From Spiroplasma poulsonii (lineage in GTDB: Bacteria; Bacillota_I; Bacilli_A; Mycoplasmatales; Mycoplasmataceae), in contig NZ_CM020866.1 of assembly GCF_009866525.1 (NCBI RefSeq), positions 927,353-991,352 of the forward strand: a stretch of DNA of 64,000 nt, read 5' to 3'. Within the stretch, counting starts at the first letter, position 1. Every line of letters begins with the position of its first letter. A program made the position numbers and the translations under genes. This document shows, piece after piece, positions 21,051 through 30,594 of this stretch. A model generated the notes under the pieces. It was not told where the DNA came from, searched no databases, and worked only from the letters and a program-made list of their open reading frames with translations.

Positions 21051-22298
21051 CTATTTTAAAATATTAATTCCATTATTAAAATTATTAATAAAGGTTTGTA
21101 ACATTAATTCTTCCGCTGAATTTCGTGGTTGTTCAAACCGATTATAATAATAAATATTAATTAATTCTTTTGTTTTTTGGTTTAATTTATAATAGTATTT
21201 TTTATCAATTAAAAAATGGGTTCCTTGATTAATAATAAGACTAGAGATAAAATTTTGTCATTGTTTTTCATTTTTAATTTTTTCTTCTCATTCAGTAAAA
21301 TAAGTATTAAAAATGCGATTATTTTTATGATAAATAAAATGAACCTCGCCATTTTTGTCATGGTTAACTAACCGACTATATAAGATTTTATTTGGTAAAA
21401 ATGGATTATTAGGTGAGTTAATCGCTTGGAAGGTAATTGGGGTTAGTTGTGCTAATAAAATATCATTTCAAGTAAGAGTATGAATTTCTTTTGGTAAGAT
21501 GATTTTTTTAACTACATAATTACGATTTTTATTATCAAGATCATTAATTAAACGATATAATTCTAACTCATAAATTAAATGTAATTTCATAATTCGTCGT
21601 AATTTAAGAGTTAAAATAACTTGTTCCGCAACACTTAAATGGTGATAAAAGGCTAAATAAGTTTGATATACTTCTTGGTGATCAATTAAGTTATCATTAA
21701 TATTTATTAAGAGAGCTGCTAATTGAGGTGAAAGCTCTTTTTCTTGTACTAGATATTCATTAAGATGGTTTTGACAAAAAACATTAAATGCATAAGGCAC
21801 TTGGCCTTCGCCTGTTATGTCTAAAAACGGTGTTTTAATGTTTTTAAAAAAGTGTTTTGAATAATAACGATCTAAAAAATAGCAATTTTTACTTGTATTA
21901 AGTGGATAAAGGTGGTGTTCAGCGACTTTATTGTTGCAGTCTTGTAAAATACAAGTTTGGTTTGCACATTCTTGCAAAACACGTTGATAATGGGTTGTTT
22001 CTTGTTGAAGATACGCTTCTTTTAATGTTGGATCCCCTACTGCTTGTAAAATTGAAATATATTCTTCCCGTTTCTTTTGTGAATTTAATACTTTTGGTTT
22101 ACAACAAGTTTCATATTTTTGTTTACTTAAACAAATACAATCTTCATCATTAGCAAAAGTAAAAATTGGGCGGTAATATTTATGCAAGTAATCTAATTGA
22201 TCATCATCCAAATAATAACTTTTTAGTAATGCATCAAACATTGCTTGTTCTGACCCTTTTAAATTATGATCTAATTGTTTTTCTAATCCATCTTGCAT
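21051..22298 (-). CDS. SEC-C/HNH-like zinc-motif protein
   Basis: 415 residues, first gene of the operon. Two candidate zinc sites are visible: CICLSKQKYETCC near residue 54, close to the SEC-C motif (C-x-C-x8-CC), and CILQDCNNKVAEHHLYP near residue 120, which has the C-x4-C...HH-x-x-P shape of degenerate HNH motifs. The remainder is helical and unfamiliar, with several TGA Trp codons in the last third. SEC-C motifs bind zinc and are found on SecA and on many proteins of unknown role; HNH folds often cut nucleic acid. Which applies here is unclear. The start is supported by AGAAGGGG upstream. Confidence 0.65.
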
Positions 22299-22783
22299 TT
22301 ATGAATCCCCTTCTTAGTTAATGTTCTTTAAAATAATTATAAACTTATCTCTTTAATTTTACTATAAAAAAAGCGCTTTAACTAAAGTAAAGCGCTCAAA
22401 GGCAACATATAGATTTTTCTGCAATAATTTCAATTATATTTTATTATTTTGATAATTTTATAAACAAACTACTTTTACGAATAAAAGCAACATTTTGGAC
22501 CGTTAAATGATTATACAATTATAAAGTGCATTAATTGAAATTACCGCATAGTTTTGTAGTCTTTTACAAGGGAAACATATAATTAAAAACATAATTAATT
22601 ATTAAGATTTGACCATATTAATAACTAATTAGTCTTTATGTAACTTGTTTAACTACGCAAATATTATATTTTATTTGCAAAATTTTTGCAAGTATTTTTT
22701 AATTTAACAAATAATTTTATGTAAAAAATAATAAAAAAATATTAAACTTTTTTAAAAAATAATAATTCTTAATTTTTTATGAA
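22299..22783. other. Gene-free AT-rich region
   Basis: Holds one clear element: a minus-strand terminator at 22364-22396 (9-bp stem AGCGCTTTA, then seven T on the minus strand). It probably ended the transcript of the flavin oxidoreductase remnant to its right. No ORF, RNA gene or repeat seen in the rest. Confidence 0.6.
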
Positions 22784-23184
22784 TTATTTTGGTATATTAA
22801 TCATATTAATTTTTCAATTTTGACCATCTTCAACAAAAAGGCCAATTAAAGGTTGGGGAATTGTCAATTTCTTAATGCTTGCTAAGTCAAGCACAGTATT
22901 AATCGTTTGTTCGGCACTTGTTGCTACTTTTGTTAGCCATTGGGGTTCAATAATTAATTGACGGCCAATTGCAACTAATGATAACCCGCTTTCTAGCCCT
23001 TTTAAAGCATCTTCTGGGGTACAAACACCTCCAACTCCAATCAAAGGAATTTTACCTTGATAACGCTGTAAAATGCTAGTGATTGTTGGAGTGGGATTTT
23101 CTTTATTACGCATACTTTTTCGTCATAAATATGATAATGAAATGTGAATGTAGTCTAAAGGGAATTTAATTAACTGATCCATTA
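22784..23184 (-). pseudogene. Old-yellow-enzyme-type flavin oxidoreductase, C-terminal remnant
   Basis: About 133 codons encode the end of an FMN-dependent NADH:flavin oxidoreductase barrel: LDYIHISLSYLWRKSM, then GKIPLIGVGGVCTPEDALKG and GLSLVAIGRQLIIEPQW, which is the phosphate-binding end of the OYE TIM barrel. The first two thirds are missing: the frame runs straight into the IS5-type element at 23185. The gene on the far side of the element is a different one (sugar PTS), so the missing part is not simply displaced by the insertion. Confidence 0.8.
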
Positions 23185-23346
23185 GACTTCTTGCATTACT
23201 TGTTAAAAAATTGCAAATATTTGTAAAAAAGATACTAATAGAAAAATATAATTTTAATTAATTATGTTTTTTATTTAAAAATTTAATATTTTTCCACAAC
23301 GAAAAATTAATTTATTATTTAAATTATTTAATTTTAAATAAATATT

Positions 23347-23793
23347 TTATGTTAAATATAATAATTGTAAATTATAAATTGAGGCAATTAAATTAAATCT
23401 TAAACCAAATCTTTTTCTTCGATTACGATATTTTTCTGTAATAATTTTAAATTTTTTAAGAATAGCAAAAATATTTTCAATAATAATTCTCATTTTTGAA
23501 ACTAGTCTATTATATTGCTTTTGTTCTTTGTTTAAAGGGTTTTTCTTTGTTTTCTTTGTAGGTATTAGAACATTATTGTGATTTTTTTGTATTCCTTGAT
23601 AACCACTATCAACTATTAATTTGGTATTTTTTAAAATTGGGATTTTTGATTCTTTAAATAAAGCATAATCATGTTTTTTTCCGAGCGAAAAACTTGTTGC
23701 AATAATTTTTTTGGTTTCTTGTTCGATAATTACTTGTGTTTTGATCGTGTGTTTTTTCTTTTTACCAGAATAAGATTGTTTTTGTCTTTTTTT
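23347..23793 (-). CDS. IS5-family transposase, second frame (copy 1)
   Basis: Entered from the first frame at the A7 run. Encodes RQKQSYSGKKKKHTIKTQV, then KHDYALFKES, LIVDSGYQGIQKNH (second catalytic Asp), NRLVSKMRIIIENIFAILKK (catalytic Glu) and RRKRFGLRFNLIASIYNLQL. This matches the DDE_Tnp_4/IS427-type core. Both copies have the same A7, so it is a conserved feature and not a sequencing slip. Confidence 0.85.
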   Translation of the reverse strand, partial: KKRQKQSYSGKKKKHTIKTQVIIEQETKKIIATSFSLGKKHDYALFKESKIPILKNTKLIVDSGYQGIQKNHNNVLIPTKKTKKNPLNKEQKQYNRLVSKMRIIIENIFAILKKFKIITEKYRNRRKRFGLRFNLIASIYNLQLLYLT

Positions 23794-24182
23794 GGGCGTT
23801 GGATTGGAGTTTCGGTAGCATCAATAATAATAGTTTTATCATTAAAATAATCATTTATTAGTGCTTTTTTACCAGCAAGTTGTTGAAAATCAGAGTTTTT
23901 AATTAAAATATCTTCAATTCACTTAATATTACGATAACAATTAGCCTCACTAATATCAAAACTTTTACCAAGATGAAAATAAGTCTGATATTCTCGTCAA
24001 TATAATAAATTCATCAATAATCTATTTTCTAATGATAATTTATTAGTTTTACCACCTTTTTTAAATTTTTCTATTTCAGCAACTTTTAAAATATCTAACA
24101 TTTTATTAAAAGTGGATTTTTTTATTCCTGTTAATCTTAACCATTCTCTATCATTAAGAGTATTAAATTTATTATTGTTCAT
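23730..24182 (-). CDS. IS5-family transposase, first frame (copy 1)
   Basis: 150 residues: N-terminal helical domain (NDREWLRLTGIKKSTFNKML), YFHLGKSFDISEANCYRNIK, and the first catalytic Asp in IIIDATETPIQRP. Directly after QRP a run of seven A (23787-23793 on the plus strand as T) marks the point where the ribosome must slip -1 to continue into the rest of the DDE domain. Without slippage the frame ends at 23730. Trp codons are TGA. Confidence 0.85.
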
Positions 24183-24249
24183 ATTTTTATGTCCTCATAA
24201 ATTATATTTTATAATAATATTTTAATAAAAAAGGGTATCGCAAGAAGTC

Positions 24250-25709
24250 TAATGTATTTAAAACTAAAGAAGTATGCCTCTCCTTCAAGGACTCCGATTG
24301 GAATAATCATTAATGGATTTCCTAATACTTTATAAACTCCTGATTGTAAGTTTGATGAAATTGCGGCCATATCTCATAATGTTTTCATTGAAACAGCTCA
24401 ATCGATGAATCCAGCTGAAAAGCCAAATCCAACCCTAATTCCAAATCCAACTGTTAATGTGGCAAAGACCCCAGTTAGTAAAGCATATAATCCTAATAAG
24501 ATTGGTGCTAAGAAAACAAATGAGAATTCAATTGGTTCTGTAATTCCTGTTAAGAATGATACTCCAGCAGCTGATCCTAGAATTCCAGCATATTCAGCAC
24601 GACGAGTTTTATCTTTAATTGATAAAATCATTGCGGCACAGGCAGCTGGTAATCCAAACATCATCATTGGGAAGAATCCTGCTTGGAACATTCCACTCCC
24701 CCCAGCTAAACCAAATTTAGCATCAGCATATAATTTACCTAAAAAGGCAGTAATATCTCCGTTCATTGTTGTAATAACACCAGTTGAAGTTCAACCGTTA
24801 ATTGTTAAAACACCATCTTTACTGATTGAATAATCAGCTCATTGTAAAACCCCATTAACAACTTGTCATAAGTTCGTTCCTTGGTAGTTCATTAAATGCC
24901 CAATAATTGGTTGTTGGAACCATAAATAAGTGTTCAATACTTGGTGTAAACCAAATGGTAACAATAACCGGTTAAAAATCCCATAGAAAAATGCTCCTAA
25001 TGGTGGGATTGCTCCTAAACCATAACCTAGATTAGATACTGTAATCCCAATTGAAATCAAGGTCAAATTGCTGCTAAAGCAAATGCTTCAACCAAGAAGA
25101 AAGCAGCAGTCACCATTGGGACAAAACGACGTCCTGAGAAAAATCCTAATGCTGCTGGTAATTTTACATTTGAATATTTATTGTAAATTAAAGCAACAAG
25201 ACATCCTGCTAAAATTCCACCAAAGACCCCTCATACTAATGTTATATTTGGCACCATAACCTTTGATTGTGTCTCCGACACTAAAATCAAAGACATATAA
25301 AATTTGTGAATGTGGAACTGCTCAAAATTGATTATCTTGGAAATTACCAATTGGGGTGTGTCCTAATAATGCGTTATTGTAATATAATTGGGGAACAATT
25401 CCCATTAATCCTTCAATTACAGCTCATCCAAAAAATGCCACCAAAGCAGCTTTCCCCACGAAAGTCTTTGGCCATTCCAAATCCTAATCCAATTGCAAAT
25501 AATGGCGCTAAGTTACTAATTGCTGCGTTTCCAACTGCCTGAAAAATCGAGCCAATGTATCAAATTGCTGATAATAATCCGGTTTGGGATAGGTCAGGGT
25601 TGATTGATACATCGTTCATTACCCCTCCTAACCTTAGTAACAAGGCGGCAACGGGCAACACAACAATTGGAAATTGAAGCGCTTTTCCTAATTTTTGCAA
25701 ATATTGCAT
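24250..25709 (-). pseudogene. Glucose/N-acetylglucosamine-type PTS IIC, broken and truncated
   Basis: From ATG 25709 (RBS AGAGAGGAAACG): MQYLQKLGKALQFPIVVLPV, then membrane helices, AISNLAPLFAIGLGFGMAKD, GLHQVLNTYLWFQQP and FGLPAACAAMILSIKDKTRR, SFLTGITEPIEFSFVFLAP, the sugar-channel signature of the Glc family. The frame changes three times: near 25455, near 25245 and near 25060. It runs into the IS at EGEAYFFSFKYI, so the linker and IIB domain, with its phosphocysteine, are gone. No functional permease can be made. Sugar specificity (glucose versus GlcNAc) cannot be fixed. Confidence 0.85.
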
Positions 25710-25774
25710 TACGTTTCCTCTCTTTCTGTTAAAAAGTAATTTTGTGTTTTATTAGTTTTGTTAATAGTTAAAAA

Positions 25775-26092
25775 TTACACATTTATCTTAATAATAGTGA
25801 AAATACCAACAGCTAAGGAAATTGCAAATAATGAAGTTAGAATTAAGAAAATACTTCGTCTAATTTCAAATAAAACACCACGCTCACGCGTTACCCCTAA
25901 TCGTTGTGTGTGGCGTTGATTATTCTTATTTCGTCAGTAAAAAAAATGAATTGATAAAAAAACAACAATAAAAATAATACTAACTGCAATTACTCCCCCT
26001 CAAATTAAGGTTTGAGTATGGTTATCTAATTTTTCAAGGTTGCTAGTATTACTTAATAAAATATAATGCTGTAACAATAATTTAATATCCAT
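25775..26092 (-). CDS. Small two-helix membrane protein
   Basis: 105 residues with two TGA Trp codons, hence absent from simple ORF calls. Two membrane segments (IAVSIIFIVVFLSIHFFYW and IFLILTSLFAISLAVGIFTI) flank a basic cytoplasmic loop (NKNNQRHTQRLGVTRERG). The positive loop places both ends outside. Not recognised. It lies 65 bases upstream of the PTS pseudogene on the same strand and may once have been co-transcribed. Confidence 0.6.
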
Positions 26093-26143
26093 CTTGTTAT
26101 GCTTTCTATTTTAACTATCTGTTTTAATAATATTTTTTTATTT

Positions 26144-26443
26144 TTAAAACTGTTGATCTTGATACCTTTTTGTTTTAGTACTGTTTTTACCAATAAAAAC
26201 AAAGTTATGTTTTGATTTAATACATTCTGGATTGGTACAATGCAATTTATACTCACAAGGTTTTGAGCGACAGAAAAACACCGGTTGTTCACACATTTGA
26301 CATGTTAAAATTGACTTTTGTGATTCTTGCATTGCCGCACATTTTGGGCAGTCATTAGCATGTTGTTCACAACCAATGAAGACACTGTCTGGCATTGCTA
26401 ATCTCTTTTTAGTTTCGTTTGTATTGTTATTTTCGAAAGCCAT
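26144..26443 (-). CDS. Cysteine-rich zinc-ribbon-like protein
   Basis: 99 residues. Eleven Cys in CxxC-type pairs: CEQHANDCPKCAAM, SILTCQMCEQPVFFCRSKPC and LHCTNPECIKSK. This looks like two or three small zinc ribbons in tandem. The basic C-terminus (KNSTKTKRYQDQQF) fits nucleic-acid or ribosome contact. AAAGGAG precedes the start. No family recognised; it is not RpmG- or RpmJ-like. The gene stands 50 bases upstream of the small membrane protein on the same strand. Confidence 0.65.
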   Translation of the reverse strand: MAFENNNTNETKKRLAMPDSVFIGCEQHANDCPKCAAMQESQKSILTCQMCEQPVFFCRSKPCEYKLHCTNPECIKSKHNFVFIGKNSTKTKRYQDQQF

Positions 26444-26669
26444 GGTTTTTGTGTTCTCCTTTCATAAAATACTTGTAATAAACACCTCTCTTATCAAAAA
26501 AAATATCTGTTAATGGATAAATTTGCCATATATGATGGATGATAAAAATTATAATTAGGGTTAATACAACAAATAGTATATATTTTTTAGAAAAAATTAA
26601 CAATGTTATTTTTTTAATAATAATGATAATTATTTTCTTAATGAAATAATTTGGAAAGTTTTAATTTAA

Positions 26670-26706
26670 AATAATAGGTGCCCCTTTTTAAGGGGTACCT
26701 ATTATT
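26670..26706 (-). terminator. Terminator of tpx
   Basis: Arms AATAATAGGTGCCCC and GGGGTACCTATTATT form a 15-bp stem with one mismatch. It overlaps the tpx stop codon (26702-26704). Confidence 0.75.
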
Positions 26707-27208
26707 TTATCAAAGTATCTAAGAAATGATAAGTGTCTTGATAATTTGGTTCAGAACTAACTGGTGATACTATTTGGAGATAAATAACTTGGTTATTTTG
26801 ATCAAGTACCATCACACTACGGGCTAGTAAATTATTAAATTCAAAGTATAACTTTGTTTTGTGACCAAACTCACGATAGTTTGTATCTGATAATAAAATA
26901 TGTTCGGGATTAACAAATGATTCACATGCCCGTTGTAAGGCAAATGGTAAATCACGGGAAATTGTTATTAATTGGACAGCGGGATATTTATTAAGAATTG
27001 TTTCATTAAATTGTTTTGTTTGTAATAAACAAACACTAGTATCAATGCTAGGAATTGAGGAAATAACTTTATATTCTTTCTTAAGATTTGTTAATTCAAA
27101 GTCCTCTCATTTAACAGTGTCTGCTTTGAATGTTAATGTATCACCAACTTTAAGATGATTTGATGCAATTAATGTTGCGACATCGCCACTCATTGTTCCT
27201 TTAGCCAT
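26702..27208 (-). CDS. tpx: Thiol peroxidase (atypical 2-Cys peroxiredoxin)
   Basis: 168 residues with one TGA Trp, close to the usual Tpx length. It reduces hydroperoxides with thioredoxin in the cytoplasm. The peroxidatic cysteine is in PSIDTSVCLLQT (Cys60) and the resolving cysteine in FALQRACESF (Cys95), at the same positions as in well-studied Tpx proteins. Catalase is typically absent from spiroplasmas, so this is probably a main peroxide defence (inference). Monocistronic, with its own terminator. Confidence 0.95.
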
Positions 27209-27259
27209 AAATTCTGACCCTCCATTCTTGTTCCGATAATATTATATCCTAAAAGTTAA

Positions 27260-28069
27260 TTAAGATAGTAAAGAATTTCAAGCATTTTCAACAATTTCCA
27301 TAATTTTGCAATCAGACAAATGATTAACCGGAGTTGTTGTTCGTTGTAATAAACAAATAAATTCAATATTTTTTTTCTTATTACCTAAGATTGGTGAATA
27401 ATCTAGGTTAATAATACTAAAACCGTTTGTGAGAACTAAATTAATTACTTTTTCAATGACCCTTTGATGAGCTTCCTTACTATTTATTTTTCCCTTATGA
27501 ACTGTTTCTCTTGTACTTTCAAATTGGGGTTTAATTAAGAAAAAGGCATAATGATCTAATAATAAAATATCTTTTAACGGTGGAATAATTTTATCTAACG
27601 AAATAAAAGAAACATCACAACAAGCAAATTCAATTTGATCGGGTTCAAATAATTGTTTTGTAACATAACGAAAGTTAGTTTTTTCCAACGAGACTACTTG
27701 GGGATTATTTCGTAATTTTCATGCTAATTGATTAGTACCAACATCAACAGCATAAACTTTTTTTGCATTATTTTGTAATAAACAATCAGTAAAACCACCA
27801 GTTGATGAACCAATATCAAGACAAATCATATTATCAACGTTGATTTGAAAGGCTTCTAATCCCTTTGCTAATTTTTCACCAGCACGAGAAACATACTTTA
27901 ATGGTTCTCCTCGTAAGGTAATAAGACTATCAACATCGACTAATTCACCAGCTTTTAAAGCTGGAACATTATTAACTAAAACATTATTAGCTAAAATCAT
28001 TGCTTTTGCCTTTTCACGTGAAGGTGCTAACTTATGATTAACTAATAATTGGTCTAAGCGCATTTTCAT
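27260..28069 (-). CDS. tlyA: TlyA-family rRNA 2'-O-methyltransferase
   Basis: 269 residues. An S4 RNA-binding domain at the N-terminus (MRLDQLLVNHKLAPSREKAK, residues 1-60) is followed by an FtsJ/RrmJ-type methyltransferase core: CLDIGSSTGGFTDCLLQ (SAM motif I), YAVDVGTNQLAW, CCDVSFISL and LIKPQFES. This is the TlyA arrangement; such enzymes methylate 16S and/or 23S rRNA and have been called haemolysins. Trp at 27719 and near the C-terminus are TGA. The upstream gene stops only seven bases before this start, so the two form an operon. Confidence 0.93.
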
Positions 28070-28075
28070 TAAAGT

Positions 28076-28588
28076 TTATTCTTCCTTTCATTTTGTTTTG
28101 TTAAAAGCATGTTGGTTTTTATGACGAAATAGCAATCGTTGTTTTCGGGTTTTTGTTGCACGATATGTTTCTAAAATGGTATCTTGATCTAAAATATAAT
28201 TGGTAATTTTCTTAAAGAAATAAGCACCATATGATAATGATCATTGTAAGGAAATAACCTTTTGATCAATTTTAGCTTCAATAATAGTTGAATAATTACT
28301 AATAATATAATTACATTCTAGCATTAGATTATTAATATTATGATATTTAAAAAGATAATACGATGTTTGTGGTAATTGATATTTTTGCATTAAAAATGCT
28401 AAATTTTTTGGAACAATTAACTGATGATTATCAAGATCAACTGTTATTTCTGCTGGTTTTCACAATGGGACAAAATGAATTTTTCCCTTCAGGGTCAATA
28501 ATCGTTGTTTAACCTCATTCGACATTCGTCATTTCTTTGCTCACTTATTGTTTGCTCAATTGTAATAATTAAATTTGTTATTTTGCAT
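28076..28588 (-). CDS. Uncharacterised basic protein upstream of tlyA
   Basis: 170 residues with six or more TGA Trp codons, so invisible to standard-code callers. Basic (pI clearly high), no membrane segment. N-terminus NKFNYYNWANNKWAKKWRMS is rich in Trp, Asn and Lys; the C-terminus ends RKQRLLFRHKNQHAFNKTKW. The middle has beta-like VDLDNHQLIVPKNLAFLMQK. Charge and operon position suggest RNA or ribosome contact, but no family was recognised. Confidence 0.65.
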
Positions 28589-28629
28589 TTTATCACCTTT
28601 TAGTTAACATAATTATACCAAATTTCAAA

Positions 28630-28657
28630 GTAAGAACAAAGAACTCTTTGTTCTTAC
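28630..28657. terminator. Hairpin between divergent genes
   Basis: Perfect 12-bp stem GTAAGAACAAAG with loop AACT. It lies upstream of the tlyA operon and next to the start region of the following plus-strand gene. A pyrimidine-rich tract follows on the plus strand. The role (terminator relic or regulatory stem) is unclear. Confidence 0.45.
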
Positions 28658-28737
28658 CCCTCTTCTTTTTTGCAAATTATTTACGTTATTTTTTTAAAAG
28701 TTTGAAACAAAGTTGATATTTAGAAAATTATAATTAA

Positions 28738-29262
28738 AGACATTGTTACCAGAATAGAAAAGAATATAATGAAACTGTAAATAATATTTGTGGAAATATG
28801 TATAAATATTTTTACCAGGAGATGATATATTTAGTATTGTCAAAGTCATCAAATATTCATAGTAAATATAATAACATTGAAAAAAATATTGGTCAACTTA
28901 AAAAACAAGTATTGAAAAATCAAACATTCTATCAAAATAATAAATTAAATAATACATCAGGAATTATTAAAAATTTAAAAGATGGTATTGATGAATGAGA
29001 TTATTACTTCGTTTATTCACATTTGTATTTAAATCATAGTTTAACAACAACCATTCAAAATGATTTAGGTTCAGTTGGTGGTGTTATTGCTTCCTTATTA
29101 GGTGCCATCCCCGAAATTGCTGCTGTTGCTGGCATTGTTGCTGCAATTCTAATTGCCCAATGATATATTTGAAATATTCCATCATATGATAACGGAAATG
29201 GTGTTGGAATTAATTTAATTGGGATTGTTCCAAATACTATCACATCAGTATGAGCACAATAA
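28738..29262 (+). CDS. Hydrophobic-tailed protein with DNGNGVGI motif
   Basis: The frame is open from 28738; the first ATG is 28798, giving 154 residues, but coding-like sequence extends upstream (HCYQNRKEYNETVNNICGN), so the 5' end may be lost. The first half is helical and polar. The second half is a Gly/Ala-rich hydrophobic stretch (GGVIASLLGAIPEIAAVAGI, VAAILIAQWYIW), then DNGNGVGINLIGIVP and a final TSVWAQ. A hydrophobic hairpin followed by D-x-GNGV and a C-terminal Gln recalls a class of small secreted Firmicutes proteins of unknown role that look bacteriocin- or toxin-like; this comparison is from memory. No signal peptide or ribosome site is clear. Confidence 0.5.
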
Positions 29263-29880
29263 TTAGTTTTTATTAAAATAACAATTAACTCCATATTTAT
29301 TATTTGTATTACTACTAGTTTTATGAACCACAACGAACAAAAGTTTATGAAACAAAAATGGTCACAAAACAAGAAAATCAGTTAACTTATCGAATTAAAG
29401 AAGACCAGTTAGATTGTGGTGATTGTCTTAAAGAATTAACAGCTGTTAAAGCACAATTATCTAATTTAGACCAAGAAAAAACCAATTTAGAAAAAAATCT
29501 AACGGATAAAACGGTGGAAGTTGATAAATTCAAAGAAGAACTAAAACAGTTACAAGGTAAAAATGAAGAGTTAATAAAGAATCATGAGAAAGCATTAAAT
29601 GATTTAAATACAATAATAAATGATTTAAAAGCTAAATTAGATCAAGCAAATCGAGTTAGAGAAAAAAGTAACAGCGCTTACAACAGCGTTAACAAAGATG
29701 ACACAAGAAAAAGAAGCAACGCAAAACGAATTAAATAAAACGATTGAAGAAAAAAATAAGTTGGAATATGATTTACAAAATAAAACAAAAGAACTTAATA
29801 AACTGAAGGCTGATTTAGATAAAATTAAAAATGAAAAACGTAGCCTTTGAGATAAAATATTTAATTCATTTGCGATATAA
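29263..29880 (+). pseudogene. Membrane-anchored coiled-coil protein, frameshifted
   Basis: Three frames together describe one protein. One frame has a membrane segment (QLTPYLLFVLLLVLWTTTNK, about 29281-29340). A second, with ATG 29358, carries a long coiled coil (ELTAVKAQLSNLDQEKTNLE and onward) to about 29665. The third continues it (LTKMTQEKEATQNELNKTIE) and ends SLWDKIFNSFAI, TAA 29878-29880. So two single-base shifts broke it. It follows the DNGNGVGI-motif gene on the same strand with no terminator between, suggesting a former pair. Confidence 0.6.
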
Positions 29881-29912
29881 TAAAAAACTCAATTTAAAAT
29901 TGAGTTTTTTAT
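29880..29912. terminator. Bidirectional terminator between convergent genes
   Basis: AATAAAAAACTCAATTT and its complement form a near-perfect stem with T runs on both strands. It serves the coiled-coil locus (plus) and the azoreductase gene (minus). Confidence 0.88.
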
Positions 29913-29925
29913 TATGTTATTTTAT

Positions 29926-30528
29926 TTAAAATGTTTTAACAACTTTTTGAATTTCTTCATCATATTGATCAATTAATTCATCTGGTGCTAATGAACTTGT
30001 TGGAGGTACTTTTGTTCCCGCCACTAAAATTGGTTTATTAACTGTTGCTCCCACGAATTCTCAAGTTCCTTTTAAATATTCAGTATGGTTTCCTCATGGA
30101 TATCATCCAAAAGGTGCTCCCTGGGTTGTTAAGATTTGAACTTTTAAATGTGATAGTAATCCAATCGAATCCCCTTTTTTTAAATATTTATATGAAAATG
30201 TTTTGTTAGCAACTAAGACATGATCTAAATAATTTTTCATTAACCCAGAAACATTAAAGTTATTCATTGGACAAACAACAATAACCTTTTGTACTTCTTT
30301 TAATTGGTTAATATAAACATCGGCATCTTCGACATTAAAATAACTATCAAAGTTATCACGCGTTAATGTTTTTAAAGCCATTGCGGTATTATTTAAATCT
30401 AAATGAATAATTTCATCATTTGCATTTAATGCTTGATAATGTTTAATAAAACGAGCTGCTAACGCTTTTGAATATGATTTATCATTAGGACTAACAGTTC
30501 CATAAATTACTAATACTTTATTTGACAT
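29926..30528 (-). CDS. azoR: FMN-dependent NADH-azoreductase (AzoR/AcpD family)
   Basis: 200 residues, the normal length. A flavodoxin-like fold that reduces quinones and azo compounds with NADH. Seen: KVLVIYGTVSPNDKSYSKAL at the N-terminus (flavin phosphate loop), VIVVCPMNNFNVSGLMKNYL (the P-M-x-N-F motif around the isoalloxazine), YLDHVLVANKTFSY, and LTTQGAPFGWYPWGNHTEYL. Trp codons in the C-terminal part are TGA. Likely protects against electrophilic quinones. Monocistronic. Confidence 0.92.
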
Positions 30529-30594
30529 CGTTATCTTTCCTTTCTGGTATTATTTTATCATAATTCAGGATTTGGTTTGATATTGATTATCTTT

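Larger units (their letters stand above)
23185..24249 (-). mobile_element. IS5-family insertion sequence, copy 1
   Basis: 1065 bp with 10-bp perfect terminal repeats GACTTCTTGC/GCAAGAAGTC, flanked on both sides by TA, the usual target of this IS group. It encodes a DDE transposase in two frames joined by a probable -1 frameshift. Copy 2 at 57315-58379 has the same length and orientation and differs by only about four bases (for example G/A at 23818 versus 57948). Its flanks belong to two different broken genes, which points to recombination after insertion. Confidence 0.9.

Noticed and set aside
22500..22620. Possible tRNA or small RNA
   Set aside because: No T-loop or acceptor pairing could be built; only AT-rich sequence.
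24405..24833. 142-codon plus-strand ORF opposite the PTS IIC pseudogene
   Set aside because: Pro/Asn-rich shadow; the minus frame has the conserved PTS motifs.
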